5,317 nt of DNA from an uncultured bacterium (GTDB taxonomy: Bacteria; Actinomycetota; Thermoleophilia; BMS3ABIN01): positions 1-5,317 of the forward strand of contig CAJVWY010000095.1 of NCBI GenBank assembly GCA_913009925.1. The letters are read 5' to 3'. The notes under the pieces were generated by a model, which saw only the letters and a list, made by a program, of their open reading frames with translations, was not told the origin of the DNA and did not search any database. Positions 1 to 5,317 of the stretch are shown here, in pieces. Positions within the stretch are counted from its first letter, which is position 1. Each line of letters starts with the position of its first letter. A program made the position numbers and the translations under genes.

Positions 1-44
1 ATAAAGGAATGTGACTGGAGTTCAGACGTGTGCTCTTCCGATCT
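1..44 (+). other. Illumina P7-side sequencing adapter left on the contig end (not genomic)
   Basis: Positions 11-44 match, base for base as I recall it, the Illumina multiplexing / read-2 primer that ends in GCTCTTCCGATCT. Positions 3-10 (AAAGGAAT) sit exactly where the i7 index lies; the reverse complement ATTCCTTT agrees with my recollection of TruSeq index 27 plus its two trailing bases. Positions 1-2 (AT) fit the end of the P7 tail. Genomic sequence therefore starts at 45. The GTG at 28-30 that appears to open the downstream reading frame lies inside the adapter and is not a biological start codon. Confidence 0.97.
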
Positions 45-1155
45 AGACTTTACCGGCGAATTCGCGGTATCGGATGTTACCGGCTGGTTCAGCTTCCAGG
101 GCCTGGCAGCCGGCGTCTACAGGCTTTATTTTTACGACCCTTCCGGGTTCCTTCAACCCGCCTGGTATGGCAGTGAAGGGTCTCCCACCGGAACCACGAT
201 CCGGTTGGGAACAGCTGAACAGGTCAGCGTGACCCAGTCTCTCCGATCCGCGGCCAACCCCCTGTATGGCGCCATATCGGGTCAGGTGACCGATGAATGC
301 ATCGGTATACCTTTCGCGCCCTGCGGCGTCGGTATCTATGGAGTCACGGTCAGCGTCTACCTGGCAGGCGGACAGACGGGAGATCAGTTGACCCTGGTGG
401 GTACGGCTGTGACGGACGGCAACGGCGATTATCACATCGGTAACCTGCCCTCCGGGGATTACAAAGTCTTTTTCCAGCCACCGGCCGGCTCATACACACA
501 GCAGTGGTATCGGGGACAGACCTCCCGGCAGGCTGCCGAAATAGTCCCGGTCCTGCCGTCCGAGACCGTCGGCAAGGTTGACGCCGTCCTGACTGTCCCC
601 GGAGGCACCATCTCGGGAACGGTGACCGCCGGGTCCAAGGCGCTGCCCATGGCCAAGGTGGATATCTTCAACGAAGCGGGCGTGATGGCCGGTTCGTACC
701 TGACGGACAGCCAGGGCCGTTACCGGACCACGAAGCTGCCGGTCCGTACCTACCGGGTCCGTGTCAGCCCACCTTCAAGCGACCTCATGTTTGAATGGTA
801 CGAGGATGAATTCGATTTCGTCTCGGCCTCCCCGGTGCCGGTCCTTGATGGACAGGATACGGGAGGGATCGATATCGATCTCGCCAAGACGCAGGTAACT
901 GTGAACTCCCCGGCCGGAGACGGCGGCGAGGTCCTGGCGGCAACTACGGGAGCGGCGATCAGAGAGCCGGAGGGACAGCAACCGGTCTTGCCGCCGGCAG
1001 CCGTGGAAGTGTATGGTGACGGCGGGTCAGGGCAGGACGGTATCACCGTGGGCCAGGGCGAGAATGCCCCGGTCTCCGGCGAGGACCAGGAACAGGTCGC
1101 GGTTCAGCGGCGCCAGGACCAGCCCCTGGCGGGAAAGGTTCAACGAGACGGATAA
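45..1155 (+). CDS. 5'-truncated surface/secreted-type protein with carboxypeptidase-regulatory-like repeats
   Basis: This is a partial gene whose true start lies off the contig. The first six residues of the apparent frame come from the adapter; the first full genomic codon is at 46. The product has three tandem beta-sandwich units of the carboxypeptidase regulatory-like / Cna-B-like kind: a partial one at about 46-246, one at 268-594 and one at 598-888. Each follows the pattern G-x-ISGxVT, then a T-D-x-x-G-x-Y turn, a loop-plus-strand motif such as LPSGDYKVFF, an aromatic WY motif (AWYGSE, QQWYRG, EWYEDE) and a closing hydrophobic strand. Such repeats are typical of extracellular proteins; no signal peptide, membrane segment or sorting motif is visible because the N-terminus is missing. 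After about 888 the protein becomes Gly/Ala/Gln/Pro-rich without repeat similarity. The last 129 bp (1027-1155) lie antisense to the Roadblock gene in codon register, so that part is probably a shadow and the real end is uncertain. Function unknown. Confidence 0.65.
46..246 (+). repeat. Beta-sandwich protein repeat unit 1 (partial)
   Basis: This is the C-terminal part of the first carboxypeptidase-regulatory-like unit. It shows DVTGWFSFQGL, AAGVYRLYF and the aromatic PAWYGSE motif, which align with TDGNGDYHIGNL / SGDYKVFF / QQWYRGQ in unit 2. The N-terminal strands are missing because the contig begins here. Confidence 0.7.
268..594 (+). repeat. Beta-sandwich protein repeat unit 2
   Basis: This unit starts with GAISGQVTDE and ends near VDAVLT. 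Compared with unit 3 it carries a longer loop after the first strand, including two cysteines (ECIGIPFAPCG) that could form a local disulfide in an exported protein. The core TDGNGDYHIGNLPSGDYKVFFQPP and QQWYRGQ motifs are well preserved. Confidence 0.75.
598..888 (+). repeat. Beta-sandwich protein repeat unit 3
   Basis: This unit runs from GGTISGTVTAG through TDSQGRYRTTKLP, TYRVRVSPP and FEWYEDEF to GGIDIDLAK. It is the most compact and canonical of the three, about 97 residues. Recognisable domain structure in the plus-strand frame stops here. Confidence 0.75.
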
Positions 1156-1374
1156 CGGCGGGGTGCTCCCCAGCTCACCGGCCAGGTCGGACGCCTGTGA
1201 CAGGGTTGCCGCCGCGTAAGCTCCCAGCGACTGAAAATCATATTCTTCCGAACCCGTCGAGGCGACCAGCAGGCCCTCTCGGGAGACGAGGGCCACGGCC
1301 CGGACCCCCTCCATCTCCAGGTATGGCTCCAGGATACTGGTAAAGGAAACGGCGTTGTTCCCGCCCCCCATCAC
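1027..1374 (-). CDS. Roadblock/LC7 domain protein (MglB-like), coupled to parB
   Basis: A 115-residue protein made of a single Roadblock/LC7 fold, the usual size for stand-alone bacterial members. The visible pattern is an amphipathic first helix (FTSILEPYLEME), the strand-turn GVRAVALVSREGLLVAST, a long Ala-rich helix (LGAYAAATLSQASDLAGEL), then paired strands (LSVSLNLSRQGLVLAPLNRDLFLVLAGDRG). Family knowledge: bacterial Roadblock proteins dimerise and often act as GAPs or co-regulators of Ras-like GTPases (MglB on MglA) in cell polarity or motility. No GTPase gene is seen in the window. The GTG start overlaps the parB stop by 4 bp (GTGA) and has a GGAG ribosome-binding site at 1383-1386, 8 nt away; an ATG directly follows and could be used instead. 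The domain call is firm; the cellular role is unknown. Confidence 0.85.
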   Translation of the reverse strand: MMGGGNNAVSFTSILEPYLEMEGVRAVALVSREGLLVASTGSEEYDFQSLGAYAAATLSQASDLAGELGSTPPLSVSLNLSRQGLVLAPLNRDLFLVLAGDRGILALAHGDTVLP

Positions 1375-2258
1375 AATGTCTGCTCCAGGAAGTCGATCAG
1401 TTTATGTAACTGTTCCTCGTCGGCGAATTCCATCTCGATGCGGCCGCCTCCGGCCGACCAGCGGACCTTGACCGGCAGCCGGAAAGCCGAATACAGCGCA
1501 TCCGTGGCCTCGTCCATCAGCTCCTGCCCAACCGGGGAAAACAGCGGCTCCTTGCGGCTCTTCTCCTCCTTTTCTTCCTCCTTCCTTACCAGTTTCTCCG
1601 CCTGGCGGACGGAGATGCCCCGCGTAGCCATGCGGGAAGCGAGCTTTCGTTGGCGGCGGCGGTCGCCCACCGACAGCAGGGCACGCCCGTGTCCTTCCGT
1701 CAGCTTCCCGGTGGCGATATAAGCCTGCACCTCGTCGGGCAGGTCCAGCAGTCTGAGGGTATTGGCGACGGACGAGCGGCTGCGGCCCAGTTTGCTGGAA
1801 AGCTCTTCCTGGGTGATGCCGAAATCCTCCTGAAGGCTGGCGTAAGCCCGTGCGGTATCGATGGGGTTCAGGTCCACGCGGCTGATGTTCTCGATCAGAG
1901 CCATCTCCAGTGACCGGGCATCGTCTACGTCGCGGATGATGGCGGGTATGGTCTTCAGGCCCGCCATGCCGGCTGCTCGCCAGCGGCGCTCCCCGGCGAT
2001 GAGCTCGTAACCGGCGGCGGCGCGGCGAACAATGATCGGCTGCACCAGCCCGGCGGACTTGATGGATTCGGCCAGCTCCTTCAGGGACTCGTCGTCGAAG
2101 GAAGTGCGCGGCTGGTTAGGGTTCCCCATAACTTGACTAATGTCTAATTCTTGGTATAATAAGACGCCGGCTTCCTGCCCCCCACCCGGCTGCTCTCCGG
2201 CCTGGCCATCGCCGATGAGCGCGGACAGGCCGCGTCCCAGCTTCTTGTTGTCATTCAC
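1371..2258 (-). CDS. parB: Chromosome-partitioning protein ParB (Spo0J)
   Basis: A 295-residue ParB, the usual length for chromosomal members. The N-terminal LGRGLSALI segment (residues 7-15) is the conserved stretch that contacts and stimulates ParA. The ParB/Srx nucleotide-binding domain follows: PNQPRTSFDDESLKELAESI, LVQPIIVRR, the GERRWRA box (89-95) needed for CTP binding and clamp closure, and ALIENISRVDLNPI. A helix-turn-helix at about 149-174 (TQEELSSKLGRSRSSVANTLRLLDLP) should recognise parS. A highly charged Lys/Glu/Arg linker (about 224-237) leads to the C-terminal dimerisation domain. It is a DNA-sliding clamp that loads at parS near the origin and works with ParA. The start is GTG with a strong upstream ribosome-binding site; it overlaps the end of parA by 8 bp, and its stop overlaps the Roadblock gene. 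Confidence 0.96.
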   Translation of the reverse strand: MNDNKKLGRGLSALIGDGQAGEQPGGGQEAGVLLYQELDISQVMGNPNQPRTSFDDESLKELAESIKSAGLVQPIIVRRAAAGYELIAGERRWRAAGMAGLKTIPAIIRDVDDARSLEMALIENISRVDLNPIDTARAYASLQEDFGITQEELSSKLGRSRSSVANTLRLLDLPDEVQAYIATGKLTEGHGRALLSVGDRRRQRKLASRMATRGISVRQAEKLVRKEEEKEEKSRKEPLFSPVGQELMDEATDALYSAFRLPVKVRWSAGGGRIEMEFADEEQLHKLIDFLEQTL

Positions 2259-3048
2259 GCTCGACCACCTCCGTAGCTAGATCGAAATAGGCATCTGATC
2301 CCGCGCAGGCGGGATCGTAATGAGAGATCGGTTTACCATGACTCGGCGCTTCGCTCAACCTGATGTTGCGAGGGATGACGGTACGGTAAATGAGATCAGG
2401 GAAATGAGAGCGGACCTCTTCGATGACCTGGTTGGCCAGATTGGTCCTGCTGTCGTACATGGTCATCAACAGACCGGCGATGCTGAGGCCGTGGTTAAGG
2501 TTACGTTTGACGGCATCTACCGTCTCCAGCAACTGGCCCAGACCCTCCAGGGCGAAATACTCGCACTGGACCGGGATGATGAGTCTGTCAGCCGCCACCA
2601 GGCCGTTGAGCGTCAGCAGGCCCAGGGACGGAGGGCAATCGATGAAAATATAGTTATAGTCACGCGAGAGCTCAGAAAGAGCGTCGGCCAGGACGAACTC
2701 GCGCCGATAGCGTCCGGTAAGTTCGACCTCGGCACCGGCAAGGTCGGTGGTGGACGGTACAAGATAAAGGTTGGGGATGGAGGTCTTGATGGCGGCAGTA
2801 TCCATAGACGAAATGCCGGTGAAGACATCGTAGACAGTGGCACCGCCCCCCAGGTCGTGGAAACCCAGGCCATGGGTGGCGTTGCTCTGGGGATCGATAT
2901 CGACCAGAAGTACGGAGGCTCCGGCCTCGGCAAGACAAACGGCGGTGTTTATGCAGGTGGTAGTCTTTCCGACACCACCCTTCTGGTTGGCAACCGCGTA
3001 GGTCCGACCCAACCCGCTAATAACCTGAAAAGAGGGATTCGCCTGCAC
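2251..3048 (-). CDS. parA: Chromosome-partitioning ATPase ParA (Soj)
   Basis: A 265-residue ParA/MinD-type ATPase. The deviant Walker A motif KGGVGKTT is at residues 23-30 with both signature lysines; the Walker A' segment LVDIDPQSNAT is at 48-58; Walker B YIFIDCPPS is at 133-141; and the family motif PRNIRLSEAPSHGKPISHYD is at 226-245. ATP-bound dimers coat the nucleoid, and ParB-stimulated hydrolysis drives origin separation. The protein has no extra N-terminal DNA-binding domain, which marks the chromosomal type. With the GTG at 3048 there are 22 residues before the Walker A lysine, more than in compact Soj proteins; a TTG at 3012 would give the compact MGRTYAVANQKGG start. No good ribosome-binding site precedes the GTG, so the start is uncertain. 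The 3' end overlaps parB. Confidence 0.96.
   Translation of the reverse strand: MQANPSFQVISGLGRTYAVANQKGGVGKTTTCINTAVCLAEAGASVLLVDIDPQSNATHGLGFHDLGGGATVYDVFTGISSMDTAAIKTSIPNLYLVPSTTDLAGAEVELTGRYRREFVLADALSELSRDYNYIFIDCPPSLGLLTLNGLVAADRLIIPVQCEYFALEGLGQLLETVDAVKRNLNHGLSIAGLLMTMYDSRTNLANQVIEEVRSHFPDLIYRTVIPRNIRLSEAPSHGKPISHYDPACAGSDAYFDLATEVVERE
2265..2272 (-). promoter_or_regulatory. Strong ribosome-binding site for parB
   Basis: The minus strand reads GGAGGTGG here, a near-perfect anti-16S match, and the GGAGGT core ends 8 nt before the parB GTG at 2258. It lies inside the last codons of parA. It decides in favour of the GTG start over the out-of-frame ATG four bases downstream, and indicates coupled translation of parA and parB. 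Confidence 0.8.
2297..2316 (-). repeat. Perfect 8-bp inverted repeat in the 3' end of parA
   Basis: GATCCCGC and GCGGGATC are separated by four bases, giving a GC-rich RNA hairpin with a 4-nt loop about 25 nt upstream of the parB ribosome-binding site and 39 nt before its start codon. It encodes the DPACAGS stretch near the ParA C-terminus. There is no following T-run, so it is not an intrinsic terminator. It could slow ribosomes or shape parB translation, or be chance. Confidence 0.5.
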
Positions 3049-3054
3049 GCCATG

Positions 3055-3084
3055 ATTTTATCAGAACATCCGAAAAAATGTTAG
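3055..3084 (-). promoter_or_regulatory. Putative extended -10 promoter for parA-parB-roadblock
   Basis: On the minus strand, CTAACA (3084-3079) is followed by an 18-bp spacer and TAAAAT (3060-3055), which is preceded by TGA, an extended -10 signature. This is in the only non-overlapping gap of the cluster. A start about 7 nt downstream falls at 3048, the first base of the assigned parA GTG codon, so a leaderless transcript is possible. The -35 match is imperfect and the call rests on motif reading alone. Confidence 0.35.
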
Positions 3085-3116
3085 GGGCAGGTGGGAAGGA
3101 AATAAAGGGTTAATGA

Positions 3117-3815
3117 TTATTCCAGGGGTCTTTTTTCGGGAATCCCCGTTCTGCGCGGAAAGGAGGGGCCGGTGGGAGATATCTTCGCGAATGACCATAT
3201 ATGAAGGTTGACGGCGCCGGAATAGGGCTTGACGGGAATGATCCTGTCAAGTCTCGCCCCCAGCGCGGCAGATACGGATCCGGCCTGGAGCTCATCTCCC
3301 TCAATTCTCCTGCCCCGCTGGAGCAGAGCGTAGCCACCGATACGGACCAGAGGCAAGGCAAGCTCAAGAACGACAGGCATGGGACCTACGGCCCGGGCAA
3401 GAGCTATGTCAAAAGATTCGCGCATCGCAGAGCGCCCTGATTCCTCAGCCCTTTGGGTGAGGACACATACATTGTCCAGGCCGAGAAGGTTCACGATGTT
3501 CATTATGAACCTGGTTTTTCCCAGGCGGGATTCAATCAGGGTGAAATGTGCCCCGGGCAGGACGATGGCCAGGGGGAGTCCGGGAAAACCGGCACCGCTG
3601 CCGATATCCACGACAGAGGTCGCCGTCTTCATCTTGGGAAGTCCCAGCAGGCTGAGGCTGTCCCGGAAATGGACGTTAACGATGTGGTCCGCACCGGTTA
3701 CCGCCGTGAGATTGCGGTCGGAGCACCCTTCAACATGGGATAACAGCAGCTGAAACCGTCGGACCTGGGAAGGATCCAGCCCGAAATCACGCGAAAGTTC
3801 ATTTTCCCAGCTCAT
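3117..3815 (-). CDS. rsmG: 16S rRNA (guanine527-N7)-methyltransferase RsmG (GidB)
   Basis: A 232-residue class I SAM-dependent methyltransferase of the usual RsmG length. It makes m7G at 16S rRNA position 527 (E. coli numbering) in the 530 loop; loss in other bacteria gives low-level streptomycin resistance. Visible features are DRNLTAVT (33-40) and HFRDSLSLL in the N-terminal helices, the SAM-binding motif VVDIGSGAGFPGLPLAI (68-84), the acidic ribose-binding region FTLIESRLGKTRF (91-103), ALARAVGPMPVVLELALPLVRIGG (138-161) and the family-typical Arg/Pro C-terminus FPRRTGIPEKRP. The frame is open up to 3944, but the first 43 residues of that frame lie over mnmG and are not RsmG-like. The ATG at 3815 with AAGG at 3822-3825, 6 nt upstream, is the likely start and overlaps mnmG by 17 bp. 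Confidence 0.95.
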   Translation of the reverse strand: MSWENELSRDFGLDPSQVRRFQLLLSHVEGCSDRNLTAVTGADHIVNVHFRDSLSLLGLPKMKTATSVVDIGSGAGFPGLPLAIVLPGAHFTLIESRLGKTRFIMNIVNLLGLDNVCVLTQRAEESGRSAMRESFDIALARAVGPMPVVLELALPLVRIGGYALLQRGRRIEGDELQAGSVSAALGARLDRIIPVKPYSGAVNLHIWSFAKISPTGPSFPRRTGIPEKRPLE

Positions 3816-5317
3816 TGTAAGCCTTGAGTTTGATTGACAGAATGGAGATGTCCGCCGGAGAGACGCCGGCGATGCGTGAGGCTTGGCCAAGGGAATCAGG
3901 CTGTATGCGGGCAAGCTTGTCCCGGGCCTCGATGGAGATACCATCGACTTCCTCGAAGGAAAAGCCTCGGGGGATACGTAGATATTCGAGACGCTTTCGC
4001 CTGGAGATGTCGTTAAGCTGCCTGTTTATATAGCCATCGTACTTGATTTCCACTTCCGTGCGGCTCATGTTGCCGGCACTGAACAGGTCATCGCTATCGA
4101 TCATGCCCGACTCTTTTAAAAAGGAATGGAGTCCGCTTAAGGATATCTCCGGCCGTTTGAGCAGCTGAAAGGCCGACTGACGCTGTTCCAGGGGAGAGCT
4201 TCCCCGGGAAAGGAGGAACTCATTGACCTCGGGACCGGGGTCGATGGCTATCTGGCGCAGGTAGCCTTCAAGTGAAGCCAGATCGTGGGACTGCCTGGAG
4301 ATGATCGCCATGTCGTCATCGGCCAGGAGACCGAGACGGTTGCCGATGGAGGAAAGACGGCGATGGGCGTTATCGTGCCGGAGGATCAAACGGTATTCGG
4401 CGCGGGACGTGAACATGCGATAGGGCTCATCAACCCCCTTGGTAACCAGGTCGTCGATGAGAACACCGATATAGGCGTCATCTCTATGCAAGATAAGGGG
4501 TTCGCTCCCTTTGACTTTCAAACCGGCGTTGATACCGGCGATAAGACCCTGGGCCGCGGCCTCCTCGTAGCCGGAAGTACCGTTTATCTGACCGGAAAGA
4601 AACAGACCGGGAACGGCACGGGTCTCCAGGGATAGTGAAAGCTGGCTGGGCAGGACGTAATCATACTCCACAGCGTAGCCGGGCCGCATGAGGCGGGCGG
4701 ATTCCAGGCCGGGAGTGGCCCGGATGATCTTCTCCTGCACCCAGACGGGCAAACTGGTGGTGAGACCTTGAAGATAGAGCTCATTGGTGCGGAGGCCTTC
4801 GGGTTCAACGAAAACGGGATGACGGTCCCTGTCGGGAAAGTTGATTATCTTGCGATCGATGGAAGGGCAGTACCGGGGCCCCTTACCGCTGACGGAACCT
4901 GTCTTTATTGGCGAGAGATGCAGATACTTACGGACAACATCATGGGTTTTCCCGTCGGTGTAGGTGAGATAACAGGGGGCCTTGTTGGCGACGGGGGCTT
5001 GGGAAAAGGCGGAAAAAGGCTGAGGCTCGGAGTCTCCGGGATCTATCATCATAGCGTCGCGGTTTATAGAACGGGCGTCTATACGCGGCGGTGTGGCCGA
5101 TTGGAAGCGCGACAGCTCCAGGCCGTTGTCCATCAGGTTCCTTGAAAGACCGGATGCCGGCGGCTCGCCCATCCTGCCGGCGGGGTAGCGCTGGTCGCCG
5201 ATGACGATGTTGACGCGGAGCAAAGTGCCGCAGGCCAGCACTGCGGCACCCCCCGCGATCCTGCTGCCGTCTTCCCTACCCAACCGCGCCCACGTTGCCC
5301 GTGACACCATCACGGCC
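3799..5317 (-). CDS. mnmG: tRNA uridine-5-carboxymethylaminomethyl modification enzyme MnmG (GidA), N-terminus missing
   Basis: The C-terminal 504-505 residues of MnmG, whose usual length is about 620-630; the N-terminal FAD-binding GxGxxG region lies beyond the window, and the first visible methionines are not the start. MnmG works with the GTPase MnmE to modify the wobble uridine (U34) of certain tRNAs, using FAD and methylene-tetrahydrofolate. Numbering from 5313, the visible blocks are AGRMGEPPASGLS (45-57), the conserved cysteine in APCYLTYTDGKTHD (112-125), GPRYCPSIDRKIINF (145-159, GidA signature 1 with changes), EPEGLRTNELY (170-180), SGQINGTSGYEEAAAQGLIAGINA (240-263, signature 2), EPYRMFTSRAEYRL (296-309) and the C-terminal helical MnmE-binding domain ending in ASRIAGVSPADISILSIKLK. 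The otherwise nearly invariant KTGTPPR loop reads QSATPPR (71-77). It is the first gene of the minus-strand cluster and overlaps rsmG by 17 bp. Confidence 0.96.
   Translation of the reverse strand, partial: AVMVSRATWARLGREDGSRIAGGAAVLACGTLLRVNIVIGDQRYPAGRMGEPPASGLSRNLMDNGLELSRFQSATPPRIDARSINRDAMMIDPGDSEPQPFSAFSQAPVANKAPCYLTYTDGKTHDVVRKYLHLSPIKTGSVSGKGPRYCPSIDRKIINFPDRDRHPVFVEPEGLRTNELYLQGLTTSLPVWVQEKIIRATPGLESARLMRPGYAVEYDYVLPSQLSLSLETRAVPGLFLSGQINGTSGYEEAAAQGLIAGINAGLKVKGSEPLILHRDDAYIGVLIDDLVTKGVDEPYRMFTSRAEYRLILRHDNAHRRLSSIGNRLGLLADDDMAIISRQSHDLASLEGYLRQIAIDPGPEVNEFLLSRGSSPLEQRQSAFQLLKRPEISLSGLHSFLKESGMIDSDDLFSAGNMSRTEVEIKYDGYINRQLNDISRRKRLEYLRIPRGFSFEEVDGISIEARDKLARIQPDSLGQASRIAGVSPADISILSIKLKAYNELGK
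3822..3825 (-). promoter_or_regulatory. Ribosome-binding site that decides the rsmG start
   Basis: The minus strand reads AAGG 6 nt before the ATG at 3815, within the last codons of mnmG. It supports the short start over the upstream in-frame ATG/GTG codons, which would extend RsmG with 43 non-homologous residues. Confidence 0.6.

Noticed and set aside
991..1025. CCGCCG / CGGCGG pairing downstream of the Roadblock stop as a possible terminator
   Set aside because: The stem is only six pairs with a long loop and no T-tract on either strand, so an intrinsic terminator is not supported.
750..1046. Minus-strand open frame extending past the Roadblock gene into the repeat-protein gene
   Set aside because: It is antisense to beta-sandwich unit 3, rich in Pro/Ser/Arg as expected of a shadow, and shows no domain.
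2320..3084. Long plus-strand open frame (254 codons) across the whole of parA
   Set aside because: It is antisense to a clearly conserved parA; the translation shows no domain pattern and low-complexity shadow composition.
3487..3512. Inverted repeat AGGTTCA / TGAACCT with a 12-nt loop
   Set aside because: It lies inside rsmG coding sequence, has a long loop and no T-run, and is likely chance; it is not a parS match.
3379..3753. Plus-strand open frames of about 96-124 codons over rsmG
   Set aside because: They are antisense to the conserved SAM-binding region of RsmG and have no recognisable motif or ribosome-binding site.
3816..3944. 43-residue N-terminal extension of RsmG
   Set aside because: The stretch overlaps the mnmG 3' end in another frame, is not RsmG-like, and a ribosome-binding site precedes the internal ATG at 3815.
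4285..5145. Plus-strand open frames at 4285-4635 and 4768-5145
   Set aside because: They lie antisense to conserved MnmG blocks and their sequences resemble no family I know; they are shadows.

Overview
The window looks like one end-to-end assembled contig from a moderately GC-rich bacterium. Most of it is the conserved origin-proximal block mnmG (gidA) - rsmG (gidB) - parA (soj) - parB (spo0J), all on the minus strand and read from high to low coordinates. A small Roadblock/LC7-domain gene follows parB. The lineage cannot be fixed from sequence alone. The mnmG-rsmG-parA-parB order, the GTG starts and the surface-type repeat protein would suit a deep Actinomycetota, Chloroflexota or Bacillota-like lineage, but this is a low-confidence guess.

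Layout. Bases 1-44 are not genomic: they match the Illumina P7-side adapter, including an 8-base index. From 45 to about 888 a plus-strand gene, cut at its 5' end, encodes carboxypeptidase-regulatory-like (beta-sandwich) repeats; its frame stays open to 1155. Its tail runs convergently into the Roadblock/LC7 gene (1374-1027, minus). Upstream on the minus strand come parB (2258-1371), parA (3048-2251), rsmG (3815-3117) and the C-terminal four fifths of mnmG (5317-3799), which is cut by the end of the window.

How the genes work together. MnmG and RsmG modify RNA (tRNA wobble uridine and 16S rRNA G527). ParA and ParB are the ATPase and the parS-binding CTPase-type clamp that segregate chromosome origins. 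mnmG/rsmG overlap by 17 bp, parA/parB by 8 bp (GTGAATGA) and parB/roadblock by 4 bp (GTGA), which indicates translational coupling. The only sizeable gap, 67 bp between rsmG and parA, holds a plausible extended -10 promoter. The coupling of a Roadblock protein (a family that regulates small GTPases such as MglA) to ParB is the most biologically interesting point, because it suggests a link between origin segregation and cell polarity. This is inference only. No stretch over 300 bp lacks a gene, and I found no tRNA, rRNA, CRISPR, insertion sequence or recognisable parS site.
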